This document shows positions 1-6,605 of a DNA stretch of 12,355 bases, in pieces; positions within the stretch are counted from its first letter, which is position 1; each line of letters begins with the position of its first letter. The position numbers and the translations under genes were made by a program. This DNA is from an uncultured Collinsella sp. (GTDB lineage: Bacteria > Actinomycetota > Coriobacteriia > Coriobacteriales > Coriobacteriaceae). The notes below the pieces were generated by a model that made no database searches, was not told the origin of the DNA, and saw only the letters and a program-made list of their open reading frames with translations. The stretch is from NCBI GenBank assembly GCA_900544755.1, contig UQWQ01000062.1, forward strand, positions 1 through 12,355, read 5' to 3'.

Positions 1-39
1 AAAAAGGCTCGCTGCGCACTTCGTGCGGCGAGCCTTTTT
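1..39. terminator. Bidirectional rho-independent terminator
   Basis: Bases 1-12 (AAAAAGGCTCGC) are perfectly complementary to bases 28-39. The hairpin continues inside with CGCAC (15-19) pairing GTGCG (23-27) around a 3-base loop. The A-run on the left and T-run on the right let it end transcripts from either side. It probably ends a gene left of the window on the + strand, and it may also catch leftward transcripts coming through the tetR gene, although tetR ends about 200 bases away. Confidence 0.85.
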
Positions 40-236
40 GCGTCCTGCGGAATGCGCTGGGAAGTTACCCCATGCGGCCAGCTGTGGGATCTTTGCTGCG
101 CTCGAGCAAGCAACCCAACATATATCTGAATTTGGATGGGAGGGGCTTGTTGCTGATAGGGGCGTTGAGCTGTTGTTGACACTTTGGGATGCGTGGCGCC
201 CTGGGTTGGGGTGATGCTTTGGGATGAGCTTCTTAC
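40..236. other. Intergenic spacer without a recognisable gene
   Basis: This stretch lies between the terminator and the tetR stop codon. A 63-codon open frame at 23-214 begins inside the terminator hairpin, has no ribosome site and resembles no family known to me, so I do not call it. The only structure seen is a short direct repeat, CTTTGGGATG, at 182-191 and 217-226. Confidence 0.5.
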
Positions 237-776
237 TTAGGTGAAGAGAGGCTTTATGGCTGATAGGTAGTCTTTGGCTACGTCGGCTTTGTCGGCTTGG
301 AAGTTGTGCCAGGCCCACCATTGGACCATTCCTACGAAGCTTGAGGCTATGTGGTGTAGTAGGAAGCTTCGGTCCATGGTGGCGGCGGGGCCGTTTGGGT
401 CGGTGGGGACGGTTTCGGCTGCTCGTGACATGATGGTCTTGCGTAAGCAGTCGGCGAAGACGCGTGAGCCGGCGCCGGCTACGAGGGCTCGTACGCCCTG
501 ACGGCGTTCCCAGAGGTTGTTGAGGATATGCTCGACTTGTACGAGCGGATCATCGAGCGGTGTGCCATCGTCGTCGAGGGCGTGGGTGCAGATGTCGCTC
601 ACGAGTTCGGACAGTAGGTCATCTTTGCTCTTGAAGAGGCCATAGAACGTGGCCCGACCCACATGGGCGCGAGCGATGATGTCGCCGACGGTGATCTTGC
701 CGTAGTCCTCTTCGCGCAGCAGTTCGGAGAACGCCGCGACGATGGCGGCGCGGCTTTTTGCCTTGCGGGCATCCAT
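237..776 (-). CDS. TetR/AcrR-family transcriptional regulator
   Basis: The 179-residue protein has a TetR-type DNA-binding domain in about the first 60 residues: the helix-turn-helix runs over ITVGDIIARAHVGRATFY (28-45), followed by the typical F-K-S-K-D-D-L-L turn. The C-terminal ligand/dimer domain ends in a helix pair with SFVGMVQWWAW (146-156), the style of the PF14278-like (DhaS/YxaF-related) C-terminal regions. The ATG at 776 lies 2 bases after the larC stop (TAG 781-779) and no good Shine-Dalgarno is seen, so it is probably translated by coupling to larC. An in-frame TTG at 824 would lie inside larC and also lacks a ribosome site. As the last gene of larB-larC-tetR it is a natural candidate for feedback control of that operon; the inverted repeat at 2534-2567 is a possible operator. 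The ligand is unknown. Confidence 0.88.
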   Translation of the reverse strand: MDARKAKSRAAIVAAFSELLREEDYGKITVGDIIARAHVGRATFYGLFKSKDDLLSELVSDICTHALDDDGTPLDDPLVQVEHILNNLWERRQGVRALVAGAGSRVFADCLRKTIMSRAAETVPTDPNGPAATMDRSFLLHHIASSFVGMVQWWAWHNFQADKADVAKDYLSAIKPLFT

Positions 777-778
777 GG

Positions 779-1696
779 CTATGCGTCCGTGTGAACGAGC
801 AGGCAGCGGAGCGTACCGGAGCAACCCTCGTAGGGGCGCTTACCGGCGCCGTAGCCGACGGCCTCGATGCGGTAACGGGCCGGCAGGTGCTCGGACGTGC
901 GCAGTGCGGCGACGATGGCGGCGCCCGTGGGCGTCACGAGCTCACCGGCGACCGGCACGGGCGTGAGGGCGATATTGCCCGCTTGGCACAGGTTGACGAC
1001 AGCGGGGACAGGAATGGGCATAAGGCCGTGGGCACAGCGGATGGTGCCGTGACCCTCGGAGAGCGACTCGACCACGATGTCCTCAATACCTAGGTCATCG
1101 AGGCAGATGGCGACAGAGCAGACGTCGACGATGGAGTCGATGGCGCCCACCTCGTGGAACATGACGGTCTCGGTCGTTTTGCCGTGGGCCTTGGCCTCGG
1201 CGGCGGCGAGCGCGGTAAAGATGGCGAGCGCGCGACGCTTGGCGCCATCGCTTAGCTGCGAGTCATCGATGATGGCGGTGACATCCGCCAAAGAACGGTG
1301 GTGATGGTGGTGGGCGTGATGGTGACCCTCGTGGCCATGACCGTGGGCCTCATGGTCATGCTCGTGGCAGTGCTCGTGTTCGTGCTCGCCATGATCATGA
1401 TGGTAGTGCTCATGCTCATGTGTGTGCTCGGTGCCCGCTTCGTTGCCGTAGAGCCAGACCATGTCGTGGTCGTGGTTCTCGAGCTCCTCAGCCAGCTGAA
1501 CATCAAAGTCGCAGGCGTCGATGCCATGCTTGTTTACGCGTGTAACGGCAATCTCAAAGCCGCCGACCGGCAGCGTGGCGAGCTGGTCGCGCAGATGCTC
1601 CTCGCTGGCGCCCAGGTCGAGCAGGGCCGCGACGGTCATGTCGCCGCTGATGCCCGAGGTGCCGTCGATGATAAGCGTGTGCTGATGGTTGGACAT
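779..1696 (-). CDS. larC: LarC N-terminal-type nickel insertion protein (LarC1) with a His-rich segment
   Basis: LarC inserts nickel into the dithiolated pyridinium mononucleotide to give the nickel-pincer cofactor of lactate racemase LarA and its relatives. Family signatures seen in the 305-residue protein are GISGDM (15-20), HEVGAIDSIVD (181-191), PVPVAGELVTPTGAA (247-260) and GYGAGKR (281-287). Residues 91-133 are extreme: 24 of 43 are histidine, with many Glu and Asp between, which suggests nickel binding or storage. Single-chain LarC proteins are about 400 residues long, and the CTP-binding LarC2 domain forms the last part. Here the frame stops right after the LarC1 end (TLRCLLVHTDA) and tetR occupies the DNA that follows, so LarC2 is not encoded in this place. 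The ribosome site AAGGAG overlaps the larB TAA stop, 7 bases before the ATG. The gene is co-transcribed with larB. Confidence 0.92.
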   Translation of the reverse strand: MSNHQHTLIIDGTSGISGDMTVAALLDLGASEEHLRDQLATLPVGGFEIAVTRVNKHGIDACDFDVQLAEELENHDHDMVWLYGNEAGTEHTHEHEHYHHDHGEHEHEHCHEHDHEAHGHGHEGHHHAHHHHHRSLADVTAIIDDSQLSDGAKRRALAIFTALAAAEAKAHGKTTETVMFHEVGAIDSIVDVCSVAICLDDLGIEDIVVESLSEGHGTIRCAHGLMPIPVPAVVNLCQAGNIALTPVPVAGELVTPTGAAIVAALRTSEHLPARYRIEAVGYGAGKRPYEGCSGTLRCLLVHTDA

Positions 1697-1699
1697 GAA

Positions 1700-1709
1700 A
1701 TGCTCCTTA
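1700..1709 (-). promoter_or_regulatory. larC ribosome binding site overlapping the larB stop codon
   Basis: On the minus strand the sequence reads TAAGGAGCATTTCATG: the larB TAA is part of the AAGGAG Shine-Dalgarno, with 7 bases to the larC start. This ties larC translation to the end of larB and fixes the larC start at 1696. Confidence 0.8.
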
Positions 1710-2489
1710 GCGGGCGCAGGACGTGCCGGCGCTCAGATGATTGATAAGACTTGCCTGATAGGCGGCGCCAAAGCCGTTGTCGATATTGACGACCGAAACG
1801 CCGCTGGCGCAGGAGTTGAGCATGGCGAGCAGTGCGGCCATGCCGCCAAAGTTCGCGCCATAGCCCACGCTGGTGGGGACGGCGATGACCGGACAGCTCA
1901 CAAGGCCTCCGATGACGCTCGCCAGGGCGCCCTCCATGCCGGCGATGGCGATGACCACCTGCGCCTGGGCAAGTTCCTCAGCATGCGCGAGCAGACGGTG
2001 CAGGCCGGCGACACCCACGTCGTAGAGGCGATCGACCTCGTTGCCGTAGAACTCGGCCGTCAACGCGGCTTCCTCGGCAACGGGCAGGTCGCTCGTGCCG
2101 GCGCAGGCGACGACGATGCGTCCGTTGCCGTTGGGGGAGGGCTTGCCACCCACGAGGGCGAGCTGGGCGTCCGGGACATATCCCAGGTCGATGCCGTTGC
2201 CGAGGAGCTCCGAGGTGCGGGCTGCCTTTTCGTCGTCCAGGCGCGTGACCAGGATGCGCTCCTGGCCGGCATCGAGTAATGCTTTGATAATGGCGGCAAT
2301 TTGCTCGGCGGTTTTACCGGCGCCGTAGACAACTTCGCCGGCTCCCTGGCGCACCCCGCGCGAAAGGTCGAGCTGCGCAAAGCCCAAATCGGCGGTCGGA
2401 GCCGTCTGGATGCGCGTGAGGGCGTCGGCAGGGGTGACTGCTCCGCCGGCAACATCGCTCAGCAGCTGCTCTAGATCTCGCTTATCCAT
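1707..2489 (-). CDS. larB: LarB, nickel-pincer cofactor biosynthesis (NaAD carboxylase/hydrolase)
   Basis: LarB starts nickel-pincer cofactor synthesis: it carboxylates the pyridinium ring of nicotinic acid adenine dinucleotide and hydrolyses the phosphoanhydride, giving pyridinium-3,5-biscarboxylate mononucleotide. The 260-residue protein shows LarB features: GVRQGAGEVVYGAGK (45-59), the PurE/AIR-carboxylase-like AGTSDLPVAEEA (130-141), GMEGALASVIGGLV (184-197) and PTSVGYGANFGGMAALLAML (205-224) followed by N-S-C. Cys227 is the likely counterpart of the conserved cysteine known to bind the substrate ring in Lactobacillus LarB. The start at 2489 is chosen because AAGGGAA lies 6 bases upstream; an in-frame upstream codon at 2522 lacks such a site. 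larC follows after 10 bases. The other pathway genes, larE (sulfur insertion) and larA (the enzyme), are not in the window. Confidence 0.95.
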   Translation of the reverse strand: MDKRDLEQLLSDVAGGAVTPADALTRIQTAPTADLGFAQLDLSRGVRQGAGEVVYGAGKTAEQIAAIIKALLDAGQERILVTRLDDEKAARTSELLGNGIDLGYVPDAQLALVGGKPSPNGNGRIVVACAGTSDLPVAEEAALTAEFYGNEVDRLYDVGVAGLHRLLAHAEELAQAQVVIAIAGMEGALASVIGGLVSCPVIAVPTSVGYGANFGGMAALLAMLNSCASGVSVVNIDNGFGAAYQASLINHLSAGTSCAR

Positions 2490-2533
2490 ATATGTTCCCT
2501 TCGACGGCGCAAAGTTTAGCACTCAAAGGGTAT

Positions 2534-2567
2534 GTTTCCGAACACTAAGACAGAATTGTTCGGAAAC
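2534..2567. promoter_or_regulatory. 34-bp inverted repeat upstream of larB, candidate operator
   Basis: GTTTCCGAACA (2534-2544) and TGTTCGGAAAC (2557-2567) are perfect 11-bp inverted arms around a 12-bp spacer. Each arm is itself a rough dyad (GTT....AAC). No T-run follows on either strand, so it is not a usual terminator. It lies 45 bases upstream of the larB start and 36 bases past the serB stop, a suitable position for an operator of larB-larC-tetR. That the terminal TetR protein binds it is inference from gene order. Confidence 0.5.
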
Positions 2568-2603
2568 TATAGGACAGACTGATTCAATTGCTAGACGGAT
2601 TGG

Positions 2604-3239
2604 CTAGTCGCGCAGGATGATGTCCATGGCGAGCATCAGATTGCGCTCGTCGATGGCAAACGGGGCGGCCTCGCGCGTCTTGGGCTTGGCACAAAACGCG
2701 ATGCCCGTGCCCGCGGCCTGAATCATGGGGATGTCGTTGGCACCGTCGCCGATCGCGACGGTGTGGGCCATATCGACGCCGCACTCAACTGCCCAGTCCA
2801 GCAGCTGGATGAGCTTGGACTCCTTGGTCACAATGTCGGCAGCCAACTTACCGGTGAGCTTGCCGTCCACGACCTCCAGACGATTGGCCAGGCAAAAGTC
2901 GATGCCCGCGGCGGCCACGATCTTATCGGCGACTTCGTGAAAGCCGCCACTCACGACGCCGACCTTCCAACCCTTGCTGTGTGCCGAGCGCACAAGCTCC
3001 AACGCGCCGGGGGTAAATGTCACGCGCTTAAAGGTGCGCTCGAACACGCTCTCGTCCAGGCCGGCGAGCAGCCTCACGCGCTCCTCGAGCGCCTGCTTAA
3101 AGTCAAGCTCGCCGCGCATGGCGCGTTCGGTGATCTGTGCCACCTGCTCGCCCACGCCGGCCTCTTCGCCCAACAGGTCGATGACCTCCTGGTTGATGAG
3201 CGTGGAGTCGATATCCATAACGATGAGGCGTGCAGTCAT
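2604..3239 (-). CDS. serB: Phosphoserine phosphatase SerB
   Basis: SerB removes phosphate from O-phospho-L-serine in the last step of serine synthesis, in the cytoplasm. The 211-residue HAD-type hydrolase has the expected motifs in order: DIDST (9-13, nucleophile Asp9 and acid/base Asp11), the SGG of motif II at 97-99, Lys142 of motif III, and the metal-binding GDGAND (164-169). Residues 14-70 fit the helical cap domain. It lacks the N-terminal ACT-like extension of the longer E. coli type (about 320 residues), so it is the compact form. The ATG at 3239 is preferred: a GGAAAGG ribosome site stands 6 bases upstream and the protein then begins just before motif I, whereas an earlier codon at 3284 would add a poorly conserved 15-residue leader. 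It is divergent from aspS. It may read through into larB 114 bases downstream, as no terminator is seen between them. Confidence 0.94.
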   Translation of the reverse strand: MTARLIVMDIDSTLINQEVIDLLGEEAGVGEQVAQITERAMRGELDFKQALEERVRLLAGLDESVFERTFKRVTFTPGALELVRSAHSKGWKVGVVSGGFHEVADKIVAAAGIDFCLANRLEVVDGKLTGKLAADIVTKESKLIQLLDWAVECGVDMAHTVAIGDGANDIPMIQAAGTGIAFCAKPKTREAAPFAIDERNLMLAMDIILRD

Positions 3240-3384
3240 GGCGGGCCTTTCCGAGTGCTGTTTTATTGGGGCATATTGTCGCACGTGACGAGCGCGGGCG
3301 GGTGTCGCGGCGCGTCAATTGTTTCGTCTCCGTCAAGTCTTTGGGCAGGAGCCACTTTTTCGCGGCACATCGACGCGAGTGCGA

Positions 3385-3486
3385 TAAGATAGAACGCCAT
3401 GTCTGGCTGCGCGGTTTACGCAGGCTGGGCAAATCTGTACGACGCCGCCCGGAACGACACGGGGCGGCACAGATCCATAAAGGAGG
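3385..3486 (+). promoter_or_regulatory. aspS leader: candidate -10, stem-loop and ribosome site
   Basis: A TAAGAT hexamer at 3385-3390 could be the aspS -10 element; no convincing -35 is seen 16-18 bases before it. A stem-loop follows: ATCTGT (3433-3438) and GCCGCCC (3444-3450) pair with GGGCGGC (3462-3468) and ACAGAT (3469-3474), giving 13 pairs, a 5-base bulge and an 11-base loop. The strong AAAGGAGG ribosome site at 3479-3486 starts 4 bases after the stem and fixes the aspS start at 3496. The stem could influence access to that site. No T-box features (specifier loop, terminator/antiterminator) are recognisable. Confidence 0.4.
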
Positions 3487-3495
3487 ATCACTGGT

Positions 3496-5283
3496 ATGAG
3501 CCAGACCCGTCCCATCGATGAGCATTCCATGCACACCCGTACCTGCGGCGAGCTTCGCTTCGAGAACGTGGGCGAAGAGGTCACCCTCACCGGTTGGGTG
3601 AGCCGTCGCCGCGACCACGGCGGCCTTATCTTCTGCGACCTTCGCGACCGTGAGGGCATCACGCAGCTTACCTTCGACCCCGAGCACTCCGACGGCGACG
3701 CCTTTAAGATCGCCGAGACCATGCGTCCCGAGTGGCCCATCAAGATTCACGGCGTCGTGCGCGCCCGTGGCGAGGAGACCACCAACACCAAGCTCGCCAC
3801 CGGCGAGATCGAGGTCCTGACCGACCACGCCGAGGTGCTCAATACGTCCGTCACCCCGCCGTTCCAGATCGAGGACGGCATCGAGACCAGCGAGGACACC
3901 CGCCTGCGCTATCGCTATCTGGACCTTCGTCGTCCCGAGATGATGGCCAACCTCAAGCTGCGCTCCGACTTTACCTTTGCCATTCGCGAGGCGCTGCACA
4001 ACCGTGAGTTCATGGAGGTCGAGACGCCCTCCCTGTTCAAGTCCACGCCCGAGGGCGCCCGCGACTTCATCGTCCCCAGCCGCATCCAGCCGGGCAACTT
4101 CTACGCCCTGCCGCAGTCCCCGCAGCTCCTGAAGCAGCTGCTTATGGTCGGTGGCGTCGAGCGCTACTATCAGGTTGCCAAGTGCTTCCGCGACGAGGAC
4201 TTGCGTGCCGACCGTCAGCCCGAGTTCACCCAGGTCGATATCGAGATGTCCTTCGTGGACCAGAACGACGTTATGAGCGCGCTCGAAGAGGTTCTTGCCG
4301 ATGCCTTCGGCCGCATGGGTGTCGAGATGCCCACGCCGCTGCGTCGCATGAACTACTGGGAGGCCATGGACACCTATGGCTCCGACAAGCCCGATACCCG
4401 CTATGGCATGCACTTGGTCGACCTGACCGACATCTTCGCCAACTCCAAGTTCAAGGTCTTTGCGACTGCCGCGAACGAGGAGGGCTCTGTCGTCAAGGCC
4501 ATCAACGCCAAGGGCGCCGGTGCCTGGGCTCGCGCCAAGATCGATAAGCTTGCCGGCGTGGCTTCCACGTTTGGCGCCAAGGGCCTGGCCTGGATCGCAT
4601 TCCGCGAGGACGGCTCCATCAACAGCCCCATCGTCAAGTTCTTCTCGGACGAGGAGATGGCCGCCCTGCGCGAGCGCATGGACGTCGAGCCCGGCGACCT
4701 TGTGATGTTCGCCGCCGGCCCGCGCCTGCTCTCCGACGAGATCCTGGGCGGCATGCGTTCCCACATGGCTAACGCGCTCGAGATCAAGCGCGAGGGCCAC
4801 GACTTCCTGTGGGTCGTCAACTTCCCGCTGTTCCACTGGGACGAGGACCGCAAGGCTTACGCTGCCGAGCACCAGCCCTTCACCCTGCCGACCGAGACCG
4901 ACATCGCCAAGATCGAGGCCAATCCGTTGGCAGCCGGTTCTTGCACCTACGACTTTGTCATGGACGGCTTTGAGGCCGGTGGCGGCGGTATGCGTATCCA
5001 CAACGCCGAGATGCAGATGTCCATGCTCAAGCTCCTGGGCTTTACCGAGGAGCGCGCCGAGTCTCAGTTTGGCTTCCTCATGGAGGCGCTCAAGTTTGGT
5101 GCGCCCCCGATGGGCGGTTTCGCTCTGGGCCTGGACCGCGTGTGCATGCTGCTCACCGGTTCCGACTCCATCCGCGACGTCATGGCGTTCCCCAAGACGG
5201 CCAGCGGCTCCGACCTCATGTCGGGCGCCCCGAGTGCCGTTAGCGGCGCCCAGCTCAAGGACGTCAGCCTGCGCCTGATGTAG
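3496..5283 (+). CDS. aspS: Aspartyl-tRNA synthetase, bacterial type
   Basis: AspRS charges tRNA with aspartate. The 595-residue length and layout are those of bacterial AspRS: an N-terminal OB-fold anticodon domain (about 12-115), the class II catalytic core with RYRYLDLRRPEM near motif 1 (138-149), motif 2 around CFRDEDLRADRQPEFTQ (230-246) and motif 3 GFALGLDR (541-548), plus the bacterial GAD insertion at about 295-430. The start at 3496 is set by a perfect AAAGGAGG site 9 bases upstream. An internal Met12 lines up with the first residue of E. coli AspRS but has no comparable ribosome site. The OB-fold loop reads RRRDHGG with His41, as in non-discriminating enzymes that also charge tRNA-Asn (see findings). 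It is a single-gene unit with its own terminator. Confidence 0.97.
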   Translation: MSQTRPIDEHSMHTRTCGELRFENVGEEVTLTGWVSRRRDHGGLIFCDLRDREGITQLTFDPEHSDGDAFKIAETMRPEWPIKIHGVVRARGEETTNTKLATGEIEVLTDHAEVLNTSVTPPFQIEDGIETSEDTRLRYRYLDLRRPEMMANLKLRSDFTFAIREALHNREFMEVETPSLFKSTPEGARDFIVPSRIQPGNFYALPQSPQLLKQLLMVGGVERYYQVAKCFRDEDLRADRQPEFTQVDIEMSFVDQNDVMSALEEVLADAFGRMGVEMPTPLRRMNYWEAMDTYGSDKPDTRYGMHLVDLTDIFANSKFKVFATAANEEGSVVKAINAKGAGAWARAKIDKLAGVASTFGAKGLAWIAFREDGSINSPIVKFFSDEEMAALRERMDVEPGDLVMFAAGPRLLSDEILGGMRSHMANALEIKREGHDFLWVVNFPLFHWDEDRKAYAAEHQPFTLPTETDIAKIEANPLAAGSCTYDFVMDGFEAGGGGMRIHNAEMQMSMLKLLGFTEERAESQFGFLMEALKFGAPPMGGFALGLDRVCMLLTGSDSIRDVMAFPKTASGSDLMSGAPSAVSGAQLKDVSLRLM

Positions 5284-5306
5284 GCAAGCGGCTACATATT
5301 GCCCGT

Positions 5307-5341
5307 AACGAGGGAAGGACACGTGCCTTCCCTCGTTTTTT
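5307..5341 (+). terminator. Rho-independent terminator of aspS
   Basis: AACGAGGGAAGG (5307-5318) pairs perfectly with CCTTCCCTCGTT (5326-5337) around a 7-base loop, followed by a T-run to 5341. It begins 24 bases after the aspS stop codon. Confidence 0.93.
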
Positions 5342-5587
5342 ATACGCCGAGATTGTGGGGGCATGGGATGACCGGGCGTTGCGGAAAGTACGTCCCGGAA
5401 TCTGCGTCCAGAACGGGTCGCGCTTTCCCAAAGGGGGTCCTCTGGGAAAGCGCGACCCAGAATTCGGCAAAATAATGGGACACAGTTTCCGCTTGAGCGG
5501 TCTAACGGAAACTGTGCCCCAGAATGAGCGCTCAAAACGGGGCAGGCTTTCCGCAACAACTGTCTGGCGAAAAGCCCGGCCCAGTTT
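5340..5587. repeat. Array of 62-bp hairpin units between aspS and lacI
   Basis: Four segments of exactly 62 bases end at 5401, 5463, 5525 and 5587 with CCCGGAAT, CCCAGAAT, CCCAGAAT and CCCAGTTT. The last three each contain a hairpin: 5415-5430 with 5443-5458 (16 perfect pairs), 5477-5491 with 5506-5520 (14 of 15) and 5539-5554 with 5567-5582 (13 of 16). The first has only the right arm (CGGAAAGTACGTCCC, 5382-5396) in register, though CCGGG at 5372-5376 can pair with its end. A TTTCC core faces GGAAA in each full unit (TTTCC faces GAAAA in the last). The outer stem bases vary between units yet mostly remain paired. The array fills the whole space between two convergent genes and ends 1 base before the lacI stop codon. 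Read in the lacI direction, the hairpins nearest lacI are followed by T-rich bases, so they may also act as its terminator. Confidence 0.8.
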
Positions 5588-5588
5588 C

Positions 5589-6605
5589 CTACAGCGAGTC
5601 TCTCTGAACGAGCTGCATGTGCATCACGGAGGTGGTGGGCTCGGCGCCCTTGATCATGTCGAGCGCAATGTTGGCGGCCATGTGGCCTTCTTCGCGCAGG
5701 GGCTGGCGGACGGTCGTGAGTGCGGGGACGCAGCGCGCCGCAATCTCGTGATCGTCGAAGCCGACGACAGAAACGTCCGCCGGAACGGATAGGCCTGCCT
5801 CGTTGAGTGCGGTGATGACGCCAGCCGCGATACGGTCCGATCCGCAGAGCACGCCATCGAAAGCAATCTCGCGCGCGAGGATCTGGTGCATGGCCTGATA
5901 GCCGTCTCCGCTGTTCCAGCCGGTATAGATAACGTTTGCGCCTGGGAGGTCTTCGCCCAGGACGGTGCGGTAGCCGCGCAGGCGGTCGACAACAGCGGGG
6001 TTGTCTTGCGGTCCCAACACGGCGACGATATCTTTGCGCCCGCGATCTTTCATAGCGAGTGCCGCAAAGCGTCCACCCTCTTCGTCGTCAGAGTAGACTG
6101 TCGAGAACACATCGCGATAGGGGTGGCCCTCGAGCTGGCCGCACAACACGGTGGGTACGCCCAGCTCGCGCAGCACCTCGAGCAGCTCGCTGCCCTTGTA
6201 AGGGGAGACGTCGATCACGGCGTCGAACGAGCGGCGCTCAAAGTGCTCGCGTGCGCGGTTGCGCTCATGCGTAGAAGACGCCTGCAAGATAACGGGCAGA
6301 TAGGACGACTCCGACAGTTCCTCGGTAATGCCGCTCAAAAATTCGCTATAGGTGGGGTCGCTGAAGAGCTCACTCAGGGGCTCGGTCACGAGCACGGCGA
6401 TGATTTCCGTGCGCCCGACAGCGAGCGCTCGGCCGCGAGCGTTGGGGACAAAATTGACTTCCTTGGCCGCTGCGCGGACACGTTTTTTGGTTTCCTCGCT
6501 AATGCGGGGCGAATCGTTGAGGGCGCGTGAGGCCGTGGAGCGCGACACGCCGGCAGCTGCGGCAACCTCGGCAAGCGTAGGTGCGGTGCGAACTGGCTGG
6601 GTCAT
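5589..6605 (-). CDS. LacI-family transcriptional repressor, probably of ebgA-ebgC
   Basis: The 338-residue protein has the LacI-family layout: helix-turn-helix over PTLAEVAAAAGVSRSTASRAL (9-29), the hinge helix around PNARGRALAVGR (54-65), then a periplasmic-binding-protein-like sugar-sensing domain (about 68-330) containing TVLCGQ, DNPAVVDRLRGY and SVVGFDDHEIAARCVP. The ATG at 6605 has AGGAGA 4 bases upstream. The gene is divergent from ebgA, and the shared spacer holds three LacI-type palindromes, all near ebgA; it is therefore very likely the local repressor, lifted by a galactoside or a product of it. No operator copy lies near its own start, so autoregulation is not evident. It plays the role of E. 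coli EbgR but is only a family-level relative by sequence, so I give no symbol. Confidence 0.93.
   Translation of the reverse strand: MTQPVRTAPTLAEVAAAAGVSRSTASRALNDSPRISEETKKRVRAAAKEVNFVPNARGRALAVGRTEIIAVLVTEPLSELFSDPTYSEFLSGITEELSESSYLPVILQASSTHERNRAREHFERRSFDAVIDVSPYKGSELLEVLRELGVPTVLCGQLEGHPYRDVFSTVYSDDEEGGRFAALAMKDRGRKDIVAVLGPQDNPAVVDRLRGYRTVLGEDLPGANVIYTGWNSGDGYQAMHQILAREIAFDGVLCGSDRIAAGVITALNEAGLSVPADVSVVGFDDHEIAARCVPALTTVRQPLREEGHMAANIALDMIKGAEPTTSVMHMQLVQRDSL

Noticed and set aside
182..226. Direct repeat CTTTGGGATG (182-191, 217-226) as an attachment site or operator pair
   Set aside because: Ten bases in a low-complexity G/T-rich spacer is weak, and no integrase or regulator is linked to it.
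779..830. Programmed frameshift from larC into a LarC2 domain, as in Lactobacillus plantarum
   Set aside because: The overlapping frame encodes the TetR regulator and not LarC2, so a frameshift here could not give full LarC.
1298..1744. Hydrophobic Val/Met-rich frame on the + strand, resembling a membrane protein
   Set aside because: It is the complement of the histidine codons (CAT/CAC) of the LarC His-rich segment, so the hydrophobicity is an artefact.
3240..3495. T-box or riboswitch in the aspS leader
   Set aside because: No T-box consensus, specifier loop or terminator/antiterminator pair is visible; only a simple stem-loop is present.
3103..5559. Open frame of about 818 codons on the minus strand opposite aspS
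   Set aside because: Same codon-bias effect; it crosses the aspS terminator and part of serB and shows no recognisable domain.
5340..5587. Regular spacing suggesting a CRISPR array or integron attC cassette array
   Set aside because: The units share almost no identical stretch besides short core words, have palindromic arms across most of the unit, and there are no cas genes or integrase; a hairpin repeat family fits better.
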